Shown here piece after piece: positions 23,452-34,504 of a DNA stretch of 64,000 nucleotides. The stretch is from Akebia trifoliata (taxonomy: Eukaryota; Streptophyta; Magnoliopsida; Ranunculales; Lardizabalaceae). Below the pieces are notes generated by a model. The model saw only the letters and a list, made by a program, of their open reading frames with translations. It searched no databases and was not told the DNA's origin. The stretch lies in the NCBI GenBank assembly GCA_017979445.1, contig CM030706.1:14246967-14310966 (forward strand), in the 5' to 3' direction. Within the stretch, counting starts at the first letter, position 1. Each line of letters begins with the position of its first letter. Both the position numbers and the translations under genes were made by a program.

Positions 23452-23456
23452 ATTAC

Positions 23457-23829
23457 CCTCCGCCATGTTATCCAAGACCTTACCGAACAAGGAAAAGTTA
23501 CCATACTCGCTCCTACTGCACCTAATGTCAAAACTAACCCTTTGCCTACCTTTCAAAATCAACCCCCTCCTACTCTGAATCTAATATCCATGTCCAAACC
23601 CGATTCAGTTGACCCATCTTCTTTTATCCGTTTGATTGGTCTTGATAGTGCATCCTTATCATGCGAGAATCAGTCCATCTGCCCTAAGACAGTGACAAAA
23701 TTGAAAAGCAAAGAGAGTATTGAAGCAATGGGTTATCCAACATCAAACAAAATTAAATCAGAACATGAAGGTATGGCAAAAACGGACGAGCCTGAATCAT
23801 CCCTTGTGAAGATATCTAAAGTGGCATAG
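23457..23829 (+). pseudogene. gag: gag C-terminal part of Ogre element A
   Basis: Continues the gag frame after the solo LTR. The first residues, 'LRHVIQDLTEQGKV', are the conserved segment that normally follows the zinc knuckle in Ogre gag. After that come Pro/Asn-rich and Ser/Lys/Glu-rich segments of low conservation, ending at TAG 23827-23829. The normal continuation into protease is missing, so pol has been lost or deleted here. Confidence 0.8.
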
Positions 23830-24059
23830 ACCCCAGCGTTGTGCCTTTCCATTCAGAGTTATATCCCTTTTTGAGTTTTTGCTTAAGTGTTAGTTGCGTC
23901 AGTCTTTAAATTCAATTGGTCAATTCTATTGTGTTAGGATTTATTAATCTTTAACTTTTAGTCAAATTGGTAGGTCTATGTCTTTTTATTCCAATAAAGT
24001 AAAGAAGCTTTTGATTATCATGCGTGCAATAATAATGTGAACATAAAATCTAATATGAA
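23830..24059 (+). other. Junction between gag and pol stub of element A
   Basis: No protease motif (D-[ST]-G-A) is readable in any frame. The gap from gag to the pre-RT segment is only about 230 bp, so most of the gag-pol junction, including protease, has been deleted. Confidence 0.5.
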
Positions 24060-24541
24060 GAATGACTCAGAGCTCACTAATTGAACTAGATAAATATTGG
24101 AATAGGGGAGTACACTCAAGAAGTGCAAATTGGTACTACATTATCCTCAAAAGAACATGAGAAAACGATGAACTCATTTAAGAAATTCTACAGTATTCTC
24201 ACATGGCCTTATAAGGATATGTTAAATGCGAACACCATTTTACCTTTCATCAGAATGGATTGCACCAAAATGGACCAGGATTTACAGTCGAGAGAGAACT
24301 TCAAACTCAAAGATCATCAAGAATGATATAGTTGAAACCATCGACAAAGGTGCTAAGATTCGCAAGAAATGATCCATTACAAAGGACAAAAGATTTTCTC
24401 GGAGTCCTAGAAAAATTGAACAGTCGAATACGGAAAACTCAGTCATATTCAATTTTACAAAAGAAGATTCAAGGTGGTTCATTCTCAAAAGAAGATCTCA
24501 TTCAACAAAGCAATCAAGATACCAGGTTCCTAAAATCTTGA
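24060..24541 (+). pseudogene. pol: Stub of Ogre pol (pre-RT segment)
   Basis: The frame at about 24090-24326 contains 'EVQIGTTLSSKEHEKTM' followed by 'LTWPYKDM', the conserved segment just upstream of reverse transcriptase in Tat/Ogre pol, usually '(I/V)GT.L......L..LL..(F/Y).D(V/I)FAWSY.DMPG'. The expected RT fingers and palm do not follow. A second short frame (24332-24541) is unrecognised. Element A therefore kept gag and a few dozen residues of pol but no RT, RNase H or integrase, and is non-autonomous or internally deleted. Confidence 0.7.
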
Positions 24542-25189
24542 CCAGATTAAGTAACTTTCACTAAAGGAGACTTTCTTTGGCCGAACTATTTGCTTATCTT
24601 ACCAAGAAAAATGTAACCTTCTCTAGTCCCTCGCAGCCTTTAAAAAAAATAATTCAATAGCCTTTTTCTTTCTAAACCATACCAACTAACCTTGGGAGGG
24701 AAATCTTGTATGAACTACGTTTTGACCTGATCCCAAGAAAAAAAAATATTTGGGGTACGTAGGTAACCTGAGAAGTTACTTCAGGCCCGGTCACAATAAA
24801 AAAATAAAATATACATTATCTTAAGGAAAGTGTCATCGAAAGGGAAAGCCCCCTATTGAAATGTGCAAAAGAAAATAATACAAAACAAGGGGCATTAAAA
24901 AAGAGAATCAAAAGAATTGAAGGAAAAAAAAAGAAACCCAAACTAGGGGCATTGAAAACAAAAGAAAAAAAATGATGACAAAAATGCCTAACTAGGGGCA
25001 TTAGAAAGAGAAAGACTCAAAAGAGTTGTCAAAAAGGGAGAATGTCATACTAGGGGCATTTTGGGAAGTTGAGCCTTATACCTTTTCTTTCTAAATCATT
25101 TCCTAAGCCCACCTACTAAGTCCTTCTGAATGTTAATTGATTTGGTCAAGGTCCAAAGGATCAAAGATTGTCAAGCTGAATATCAGATC
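24542..25189 (+). other. Ogre 3' untranslated region with short GGGGCATT repeats
   Basis: The segment near 24713-24790 (GAACTACGTTTTGACCTGAT, then GGGGTACGTAGGTAACCTGA) is a typical Ogre 3' non-coding signature. It is followed by four loose units containing ACTAGGGGCATT (24880-25065). No coding capacity. Confidence 0.6.
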
Positions 25190-25415
25190 ATCAAAAAGAA
25201 AGAAGCCTGCTAAGTTGAAAACCCGAAAGGGCACCTTAGGCAAAAGTTAGGGCATAACAAAAAAAAGCAAGCCTACTAGGTTAAAAACCTGAAAAGGCGA
25301 CCTAGGCAAAAATCAAGGCATCTTCAAAAAAGAAAAAACAAAGCCCACTAGATTGAAAACCTGAAAAGGCGATCTAGGCAAAATTTAGGGCATCGTCAAA
25401 TGAAAGGAAAGATCC
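25190..25415 (+). repeat. Minisatellite of Ogre 3' UTR, unit about 65 bp
   Basis: Three to four units of the type 'AAGCCTACTAGGTTGAAAACCTGAAAAGGCGACCTAGGCAAAA', ending 'AGGGCATC', start near 25206, 25270 and 25340. Each contains CTAGGTT and a matching ACCTAGG, an inverted repeat able to form a small hairpin. Confidence 0.75.
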
Positions 25416-26069
25416 CACCGAGAAAGAAAAGTAAAAAAAAAGCTTACATAGAAGCTGGAAGATGTAGAAAATCGTTCAAGTTAGAATATTCATTCTTCAG
25501 TTGAGAGCTCATAGTTGACAGTGACAATGTTGAAGTCGAAGAAACTCAGAAGCCTTTCGTTTGAACATTGCAAGATCTTTAGTAGTGTCTGCCAATGGGA
25601 AATGTAGAATCATTGACCACTTTAAAGAGGAAGATCTTATATTTCGATATTTATCAAAGTTCAGCTTAAGCTTTTTTCAAAAAGAAATTCGAAAAAAAAT
25701 GATCAAATTCCTTATTGCACATATGATAATCTTAAGAGTCTTGAACATTTAAAGGAATGTCGGTTTTTCTGTCTGTCAAAGTCTGTAGCTTCTCATCCAC
25801 TTTCCAAGTGCAATCCATTCAATCAGTTTCATAGTCAAGTTTCAGATATAAGCCAACCTTGAAACTAGGGGCATTTTTGAGAATAATTTTGATTCTGAAA
25901 TTTGCATTCTTGATCCCATGATCAAAAGAAAAAATCTTATTCAAAAGCTTAAAAGTCCGGCGAAGCCCGATCATAATTATGAATCCAGATGCATGATAAG
26001 CCAATAAAAGGCCAATTTCTCAATCGTTGAGCTCGATAATACTGAATCTTTAATTGATCCAAGCCCATG
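25416..26069 (+). other. 3' non-coding part of Ogre element A
   Basis: Between two minisatellites. Frames at 25561-25752 (plus) and 25819-26004 (minus) match nothing I know and are probably chance. No LTR or tRNA is seen. Confidence 0.4.
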
Positions 26070-26690
26070 AAGTGTGGCTCCATTGAGTTCGAGTCCGAGA
26101 AACGAGGCTCCAACCCCTTTGAATCGTAAAATGAGTTAACGGGATTGTTTAAGTTCCTGCGAACCCTAGCCAGAGAAGCGTGGCTCCAGCAAATTTGAGT
26201 CCGAGAAACGAGACTCTAACCTTTTTTGAATCATAAAATGAATTAACAGAATTGTTTAAGCTCCTACAAACCTTGGCCCGAGCAGCGTGGCTCCAACAGT
26301 TTGAGTCCTGTAAGCGAGGCTCCAATTGTGACAGGATTGTTTAAGTTCCTGTGAACCTTAGCCAGAGTCCGAGAAACGAGATTCCAGCTTTGTTTGAATC
26401 ATATAATGAATTAACAGGATTGTTTAAGTTCCTAAAAACCAATCTTTTTGAATCATAGAATGAGTAGGATTTTTTAAGTTCCTACAAACGTTTGCCCGAG
26501 AAGCGTGGCTTCAGTAGATTCGAATCCGAGAAACAAGACTCCAACCATTTGAAATAGGATTTTTTTAAGTTCCTTCCAACTTCAACTCGAAAAGCGAGGT
26601 TCCAAAAAGCTTGAGTCCGATGAGCGAGACTCAAATTTTTTCTAACTAGAATTTCGATAGGATTTAATGAAGTTCCTATAACACCTGATT
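26070..26690 (+). repeat. Minisatellite of Ogre 3' UTR, unit about 105 bp
   Basis: About six diverged units alternate 'GAGTCCGAGAAACGAGGCTCCAA' and 'GCCCGAGAAGCGTGGCTCCA', separated by 'ACAGGATTGTTTAAGTTCCT'. Unit starts are near 26093, 26200, 26304, 26367, 26524 and 26614. The sixth is shortened. Typical of the region between pol and the 3' LTR in Ogre elements. Confidence 0.8.
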
Positions 26691-27072
26691 CTGATAATGT
26701 TATGATTTTAATTATTTTGTTGTTCAGACTTGCCATAATTTAATATCATATGAGTATTTTCATTGCATATGTGCATTTCGATCTAAATCATCATCGTCAG
26801 CGAGAGAAGATCTCTAGGACCTGACATTTGTTGTTATCGATGAGGGTTTAATCTAAATGATTCGATAGACTATTCTGTGAGCATCACACCATTGCACACA
26901 CGTGCACTTTTGCGTAAGTCAAGGAGAATTTTTCAAAATTCGAGGATTTGACATTTTTAGTCCAGGGAGAACTTACGTTCAAAGATCTGGACGCCTCGAC
27001 GAACCACCAAATCAGGTTACAAAAATGAAATGTCATTGACTTTGGCATTCGGATATCGCACTATCTACCAAA
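26691..27072 (+). other. Last internal segment of Ogre element A
   Basis: No coding region. It joins directly to the 49-bp block that carries the polypurine tract. Confidence 0.5.
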
Positions 27073-27121
27073 GTAGATTTGCCATCTAGTTTGCTTCTAC
27101 CCTCTGCCAAAGAGGGAAATC
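27073..27121 (+). other. Polypurine tract block before 3' LTR A3
   Basis: GTAGATTTGCCATC at the start and AAAGAGGGAAATC at the end, directly against the LTR start. The purine run primes plus-strand synthesis in LTR elements and identifies A3 as the 3' LTR. It is nearly identical to 14115-14163. Confidence 0.75.
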
Positions 27122-27689
27122 TGTAGACACCTTATTTTTGCATCCGCCTGACTTGGCGATCCGTCACCCGATTGCTATGGATTCCTAATGATGAGCGCAA
27201 AAGAACTCGAAAACTTGTGAGAAGTCTCCTTTCAATTTTCTTTGTCTTTCAATTTTATTCTACTCTTTCTCCTCGATACGCGACATAGAATTACGCACGC
27301 TTATGATCGCTACACCATACACTCAACTTAGCAAGCACGTACACTTAGGCTCGCTACACATTTGGACAACTTAGAGACCTCGCTACGCTAGGAAAACATG
27401 ACCTCGAGACTTGAAAATAATCACATTGCGATTAAAAGAAACTTCACGCCAAAATTCACCCAAATGGACAAAAATAAAAAAAAATGATGAAAATACCCCT
27501 CATGAATTTTGAACCTCCGAAAAGTCTCGAAAGTACTTCCATTGCACTCATAATAGGATTTCGAGTCTAACGGGACCCAAATCGATGAAATCAGATAAAT
27601 TTATGAAAAAATCAAAAAATGACCAAAATGCCCCTTGATGTCCAATTTGCACGTAGAAACCTTGATGCTTAGGAAAACTCAACTAAAGA

Positions 27690-28220
27690 TTTTTTTAAAA
27701 AAAAAAACTTCAATAAAAACCTCGAATAATCAAAATTAATTTTAAATTAAAATTTAAATCAAATAAAATTTACAATCAAATAAAAAATTTCAAATTGAAA
27801 ATAACCATTAAACTAAAATTAGAATTTAATCGACAACTTAAAATTTAAGATCAACTTGAAATTCAAATTAAAATTCAAAATTAAATCAAAAATAAATTTT
27901 AAAATCAAATTAAAGGTCAATTAACCAATCCGAATTAAAATTCTATCAAAACCCAACTAAAGCCAATCAACAAATTAAAAAATCAAAATTCAGGCTCAAT
28001 CGACCAATCAATATCCAAATAAAAATTCTAATTAACCAATCAACATGTAAATTAAAAGTGATCAACCAATCAAAAATAAAATTGACTAATCAACATTCAA
28101 ATTAAATCAACCTATCAACTTGAAATTAAAATCAAAATCAACCAATCAACGTTCAAATTGAAATTAAAATAAACTAGCCAACGAATCAATCCAACCGATA
28201 AACTTAAACTACAAACCTAT
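27690..28220. repeat. A-rich low-complexity block of LTR A3
   Basis: Same composition and position as in A1 and A2, upstream of the TATA box. Confidence 0.8.
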
Positions 28221-28402
28221 GCGATGCGTGGGATCACCTCCTCTAAAAAGCCCAAAGAAATTAGAAGTAAAATATCTACTTTTCTCGGTTCGGTCAACAA
28301 AGTTAGTAAGAATAAAAAAGTCAAATCAAATCAAATAAAAAAAAGAAACAAATAAAAGAAAGAGAAAAAATACAGGATAAAAAAAAAATGGAAACATTTT
28401 CT

Positions 28403-28411
28403 CTATAAAAG
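28403..28411 (+). promoter_or_regulatory. TATA box of LTR A3
   Basis: CTATAAAAG in the same context as the site at 15447-15455. Confidence 0.55.
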
Positions 28412-29689
28412 AGCCATACGTCCTCTTGAGGGGGAAGGAGAGGCTTTCTTTTGAAAAAAAAAAAGGGGGTGGACATTAGTTGATTCTTGAAAGACCAAAG
28501 AGGAAAGAGCTGACGTTTTTTGGACAGTAACCAAGGAAAAAAAGAGAGAAAAGAAAGAAGAACAGAGAAAAGAGAGGGACCCCATTGGTTTTCATCTTCT
28601 CCAACCGTTACAGCCCATTGATGTACCCTCTTCTTCCCAAAGAAAATCTACAACCCCACAGTCCCTTCTTGCCCATTCTTCTTCCCAAAAAACTTGTTAT
28701 ACCATTAGAGGACCCTCTTCAATCCCACACCACCTCTAGTAGCCTCCATTAACATCCCTCACATACCCAACAGCACCACCTCCATTAATGACCTCTCTAT
28801 CCCATTCAACCATTGCAGCAGCTCCATCATTCATCACCCTCCTCTTGGTTTTTCTTCCCATTTCATCTCTTCTTCTCACTCACGTTCTTCCCTCTCCAAA
28901 ACAGCAGCCCAACAGCCCCTCTCTTTGTCATTTTTGAAGCTGTGAACGCCCTCCATTAGCAGTCCCATTTTAGTCCAAAGCCAATCCGAAAAATCAACCC
29001 ATATTAACCCCTAAAATAGTCCAAAACCATCGTCCCAAACACTTTCCATAACCATCCTCCATTAACATCCTTAACAGCTCTCTTGCTGTCCCAAAAACCA
29101 GCAACCTCACCATCCAAAATAAGCATCATTGCAACCTCCTCACAATCACTTTCAACGCCATCTCCTTTCCTCCCTTTCTTCCTCTCAACCTACCCATCAC
29201 AGCACCATTACCGCCCCATAACTAGTCTTAAAATTTATCCTTGCAGCAGCCCCAACCTTGGTTCGAGAACAGCGTCATTATAGCCCCTATAACGGTCCCA
29301 AACATTCTCATTGAGCACCCCAACATAGCAGCCCAGTATTCCTTCTACCTTCTTTCTTTGACGCCCTCTCTATAGCAATCCGTCACCTCCGTCATATCTC
29401 TTGACGCCTCACATTCGGACAGCAACTACTTCATCACTCTCACACCTTTGAGCAGTTAATAGTCGGATAACTCTGAAGGGATCTCACGCAGCCGAATTCC
29501 CGTTGGTGGTAAATTTGTTTTGCTTACTTTGTTTATTTTTTATTTATTTTTTTCATTATTATTCTTCTTCAATCGTCATTTCATGTGGGGATTTTTCTTC
29601 GTGAATGTTAATTCGGGAATTTGCATATTGATTCATTGTTTTGTGCGCACATTGGAAGTTCAAAATTTTTTTTTTAAAAGAGGTGAATC

Positions 29690-30710
29690 AACTCACTGTT
29701 TAGGGGAGTGCATCGAGTGGGACGTTGAGACTTCAAGTGATCAACGAATGAACTAATCAATTTGTGTGCGTTAGAAGTTAAAATCGATTTTTTTTTAATA
29801 AAATGGATATTGAGTTGACTCACTGATTTGTGTGCACATATGGGTCTAAAATTGATTTTCTTTTTAATAATGGGTATCGAGTTAACTCGCTGACTTGTGT
29901 GCATTAGAAGTTTAGGATTGACATTTTTATTAACTTGCCATGCTAGTTAACTCACTGATTTGTGTGCTCATATGGGTTTAAAATCGATTTTCTTTTTAAT
30001 AATGGGTATCGAGTTAACTCGCTGACTTGTGTGCATTAGAAGTTTAGGATTGACATTTTTATTAACTTGCCATGCTAGTTAACTCACTGATTTCTGTGCT
30101 CATATGGGTTTAAAATCGATTTTCTTTTTAATAATGGGTATCGAGTTAACTCGCTGACTTGTGTGCATTAGGAGTTTAGGATTGATATTTTATTAATTTG
30201 CCATGCTAGTTAACTCACTGATTTGTGTGCTCATATGGGTAAAATCAATTTTTTTTTTAATATTTTCACGTGAGTTAACTCACTGATTTCTATGTACATT
30301 GGAATTTCAAAATTGATTTATCAACAAAATAGACATTGAGTTAACTCACTGATTTGCACGTGTGCATATAATTTCAAAATCAATTTTTTTTAATAATATT
30401 GCCACGTGAGTTAACTTACTGATTTCTATGTATATTGGAATTTCAAAATTGATTTATCAACAAAATAGACATTGAGTTAACTCACCGATTTGCATGTGTG
30501 CATAGGAAACTGAAATCGATTTTTTTGATAAAATTGACATGTGAGCCAATTCACTGATTTTTGTTGTGCATAAGAATTTCAAAATTGGATTTTTTTTTAT
30601 AAAATGAACATGTGAGTTGACTCACTGATTTTGATGGACATTGGGAAGGGAAAACATATCTTATGTTTCAAAACGTTGTCAACGAGTCAACTCGCTGATT
30701 TGTGTGCATG
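29690..30710. repeat. Palindrome minisatellite of LTR A3 with a triplicated 132-bp unit
   Basis: GAGTTAACTC-type cores as in A2, but the two-core segment containing TGGGTATCGAGTTAAC occurs three times (29871, 30003 and 30135, exactly 132 bp apart). It occurs once in A2 (near 16885). This accounts for almost all of the length difference between the two LTRs. Confidence 0.9.
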
Positions 30711-31493
30711 TGACAAAAATGGGTTATTGAAAAGATCATAGCTGGCTAATTTGGGAAATCCAATATTGACAATTCTCTAACTTGGAAAATCTTTTTATAA
30801 ATTTTAATTGGGAACTCATCATATTTGGAAATTCCTAGTTTGGGAAGTTTATTTCTAATTTGGAAAATTCTCATATTTTCATAAATTCCCAATTTAGGAA
30901 ATTTCAAAATTTTAATTTAGATATTCTATGAGTTACCAAATTAGAAATTTCATGTTCACGATTTTGTAATTTAGAAAATTTTTATAAATTCCTAGTTTAG
31001 TATATTCGAAAAATATTAGTACATTTGGATTTGTAATAGGAATCTCTTGCCACGTGAGCCTTGAAGCATGATCTAGAATTTAGGCTTTTTCAAATATTTT
31101 CATTTTTGTGCGGAATTCGAGAATCATATGATATTTGGGGAATATTGGCCTTGGAATTCGTTTAGCACATTTGATATAATTTGATGGTTATGGTGATGAT
31201 GATTGGACCATTGTCTTGACTTTAGTCTCTATCCGTTGACCGTAGCATATTTTGAATCGTAGTAGAGACCGATCATCTCGATCGAGCGAGTTCGGTGCCT
31301 AACACCTTCCGAAACTTGTAATTTGACCCCTTACCCATTTCTCTGATCCGTGGACCGACCCGATCCATTTCGGAATCATTTATAGTTCCTAGACCTAAAC
31401 TAGGTGACGACTCTTTATTCCTTAAAAGTCCCCAATTTACCAATCAGACCCCTGTTCACTATTTAGTGAGAAGGGTCGAGGCGATTTCAGAGG

Positions 31494-34409
31494 TGTGAAA
31501 TGAACATACACACAACCTGATAGAGCAATCATTAATAATAATATTATGAAGTGAAACATACACGAAGTAGAATCTATACTAGATAATCTAAAATCAGAGC
31601 AAAGCGGAAGCTAATCATTATCAATTAAATTCATCGAATCCATAACATCATAACCATCTCCTAAATACAGTCTTTCAAAATATATACATCAACTCCCTAA
31701 AATACATTACAACACACCCGCTAAACCACTAAACTACTCATCAAGCTGGCGGTGGTTGCATATCCACCTACAAGAACCTCCTTGAATAACTCCTCATAAG
31801 CAGGCTTTACAAAAATTAAAGCATCTGAAAGGGAAAGGATAGGGTGAGTAATAAGGGAATATTACTCAGTAGGATGAACGTTTTTCTAACAACGAGTCAT
31901 ACATGCACGAGTAATCAAACTGAATAGATAAATAATACAGATTTTCATAATCATACGATAAATGTCTAAATATACTCAGTAAACAGTTGTAAATAATTTC
32001 AATCTATCATTTCTATCATTTATAATAACATATATATTTGCAAATGGAAAACATCTATCACATCAGAAAATAAAGAAAATACATAATAAGAATACGGCGG
32101 TATAATAGATAAGAGAATAGAGGAACACACCGATACAACGGCCTCAGTATGACAATCGATATTTCAAACTTAACCTCCGATATGGAATTCCATCGTTAGA
32201 ATTTGATTATGTAGCCAGTTGGCAAACCACACTTTGGAACTGTTTATCCGACTAAGACTGGTCATTGGCCAAGAGCTTAGAGAGATCACCTTACTGTGAG
32301 GCCCATTGTTTGACGACTACAGACTAACAGTGATTACTAACTAGCCCAAAAGACTCCTCACGTCGAAGCCTATCAAGAGGCAATATATGTAAATCCCACC
32401 TACCTTTACACTATACAGAGATCACCTTTCACAAAACGTTCCTTAAGAAAGAAGTAAGAGAAGTTCCCAAATCTCATAAGCTATAATATGCTCTAAGGTA
32501 CCTCATACTACCGAAGAGCATATGATATCTACTACTGATCGTAGATTGACCCATCGCTTCCGGATATACAACAACGAATCAATTTTTGTAGGTTTTCCCA
32601 CAACTTTTTTCTAGTAAACAAATTATTTTATTTTGCATATAGTATATTATTTTCTTTTATCGAAAATACAAATAAGGTTTGGTAATATTCTACAGTGACA
32701 TCCATCTATCATTTCCATCCATCAATCAATCCATCCATCTATCTATCTATCATATCTTACGTAGCATGACCTTCAAGTAGAACTGAAGGCACTATCCCAT
32801 CAATCAGTCGAGAACATACATTCTCTCTATTCATCTATCAATCGATTGATCAATCCATTGTCTAACTTTCTACATATCTATTAAAGTATTTTTCCCTTTA
32901 AAAATTATTTGAAATCTATAGAGTATCAACCAATTCCATTCGATGGTTTTGGTTGATTAGAAAGGCTCGAAAAATACGATAAAGTCATAATACGTAAAAA
33001 TTAAAAAAGTTGTCAAAATTTGGCTAAGTATTGGAAAAAGTGATTTTTTAAAGTTGTCGAAATTAAAATGATTTTTGTACATGAAAGCCCTCGAGAACAT
33101 GAGAAAGGTCATGTAATTTTTATAACTTAGTTCAAAGTAATGCAAAAGTTATCGCATTTTGAAAATCGATCGAAAACGTCGAATTTTACGTTTTGTGCTT
33201 GAAACCAAAAATTACATTTTGATATGATGAGATTTGGATTTCAAAATCATTTTCAAAGTTTTCAAATGGGGGGTAAAACCTTAATTTCATTATAAAACTT
33301 TAAGTAAATAGAAAGAAAAAATAGTGTATATGTTTTTAATGAAATAAAAGACTGAAAATAGTGTATACGCTGAGTGGGAATAAAAACTGAAGAGAAAATT
33401 CAGTTTTTGAAAATTTTCAGGTCTAACGGTGGCTTATAGTGGAGACATGCATGGCTGATGGTGGTGCCATCAGCAAGCATGAAAGCTCAAAAATGGAATT
33501 TTTTCGAAATGTTGATTTTCATCGAAAGTCATCGAAACTCACTCCAACCATTAAACTAATCATATAATGATTAAAATACATTAAAAGAACTAAAATCAAT
33601 CATAAATAAGCACGCAAACATGATTAAATTCATTCAAAACATATTTGAACTCAATGAATTACTTGAAAATGGGAAGGACAAACGCAATCTGACGTATAAA
33701 AATGAAATTTCTATGAGTTTGTTGTGTAACTAGAAGGTAGAAGGGAAGGCATTCTAACTCGGACTATATTCGACGGTAGAAGGGAGTTTAAAATTGCCTA
33801 CGGCCAAATCTTCAAGTTTTTTTCCTTTGACGAAAATCGAATTTCTTTGTGTCCACGCGTAGCCCTTGATGAAGTACACAACTTTCCTTCTTGCAACAAG
33901 ACTTGAATTGTTCTAGTTTGGCGTAGATCTGAGTTACAAATCTAGAGGAAAATGGGCTGATATTTGGATGAAGAGAAAAAAGTCGATTTTTTTTATGATT
34001 TCAAATATTTATAACTTAAGTAGGACATAAGTGTCATTTAGGGAGTTATTTTTCCCGAATATCAATTTGGACAAACTTATACTCTATTTTGAGTGATTTT
34101 TTGACACAAATCTAATGGAATGATCGGATTCCTCAAAGTATATCTCTAAAGTGACGTATACCTATTTGGTAGTTACTTGATGTGAAACTCGAGGATTTTA
34201 TAATTTTTTCGATTGAATTCGAATTCGAGTATACTTATAGGCTAAAGTATGTTTTTCGACCATTTTGAATTCAATAGCGAAGTCAAATTTCATAAAAAAT
34301 GAACATAACAAAATCCAAGTATTTTACCTTAAGTCTCTCTGTCAGAATTTTCTCCAAACTTTACTATTTTTATTTCCTCGAGATACTAATTAGAATTTAG
34401 GATATTACA
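31494..34409 (-). mobile_element. Chromovirus-like LTR F, probably truncated at its 3' end
   Basis: Read on the minus strand it starts TGTAATATCC (34409) and ends about TTCATTTCACACC (31492). In between is the typical chromovirus LTR text, for example 'ACTGAGTAATATTCCCTTATTACTCACC' as separate words near 31870-31840 and 'GCTTGATGAGTAGTTTAG' near 31745. The right edge is sharp: AGTCTTTGAATGG after it matches Athila 3' non-coding DNA at 39027. No matching duplication exists on the left because the Ogre LTR A3 abuts there. Ogre A probably inserted into, or was joined by deletion to, the end of F. It contains only scattered short frames and no coding region. Confidence 0.6.
32698..32875. repeat. 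ATCC/ATCT tetranucleotide microsatellite inside LTR F
   Basis: Runs of CATCTATC, CATCAATC and ATCTATCTATC at 32698-32755. A shorter related run (CATCTATCAATCGATTGATC) lies near 32838-32862. Confidence 0.8.
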
Positions 34410-34504
34410 AGTCTTTGAATGGAAGCTTTGATCTGAACTCTTTATTCGTGTTTCTCTTAGGTAAACATTATAACAAAGTTACCTTTTATTCCTATTATTG
34501 CTAG
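34410..34504 (+). other. Displaced piece of Athila D 3' non-coding DNA
   Basis: AGTCTTTGAATGGAAGCTTT and the following bases match 39027-39130 of the same element (and, reversed, about 45905-45970 of element E). These lie downstream of pol. Here the piece sits immediately upstream of RT sequence, which begins near 34505. That order is abnormal and indicates an internal rearrangement or a second copy. Confidence 0.7.

Larger units (their letters stand above)
27122..31489 (+). mobile_element. Ogre family-A LTR (copy A3), 3' LTR of element A
   Basis: Begins TGTAGACACC and ends GGCGATTTCA. Closely similar to A2 throughout: the A-rich block at 27690-28220, TATA box at 28403-28411, CA-rich leader, palindrome array at 29690-30710 and conserved end block near 31290. 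It differs mainly by an internal triplication of 132 bp. The flanking DNA on the right (GAGGTGTGAA..) belongs to a chromovirus-like LTR. The GAGGT that follows is not repeated left of A2, so no target duplication is preserved. Confidence 0.9.

Noticed and set aside
32698..32755. Possible gene-associated microsatellite
   Set aside because: It lies wholly within the chromovirus-like LTR F.
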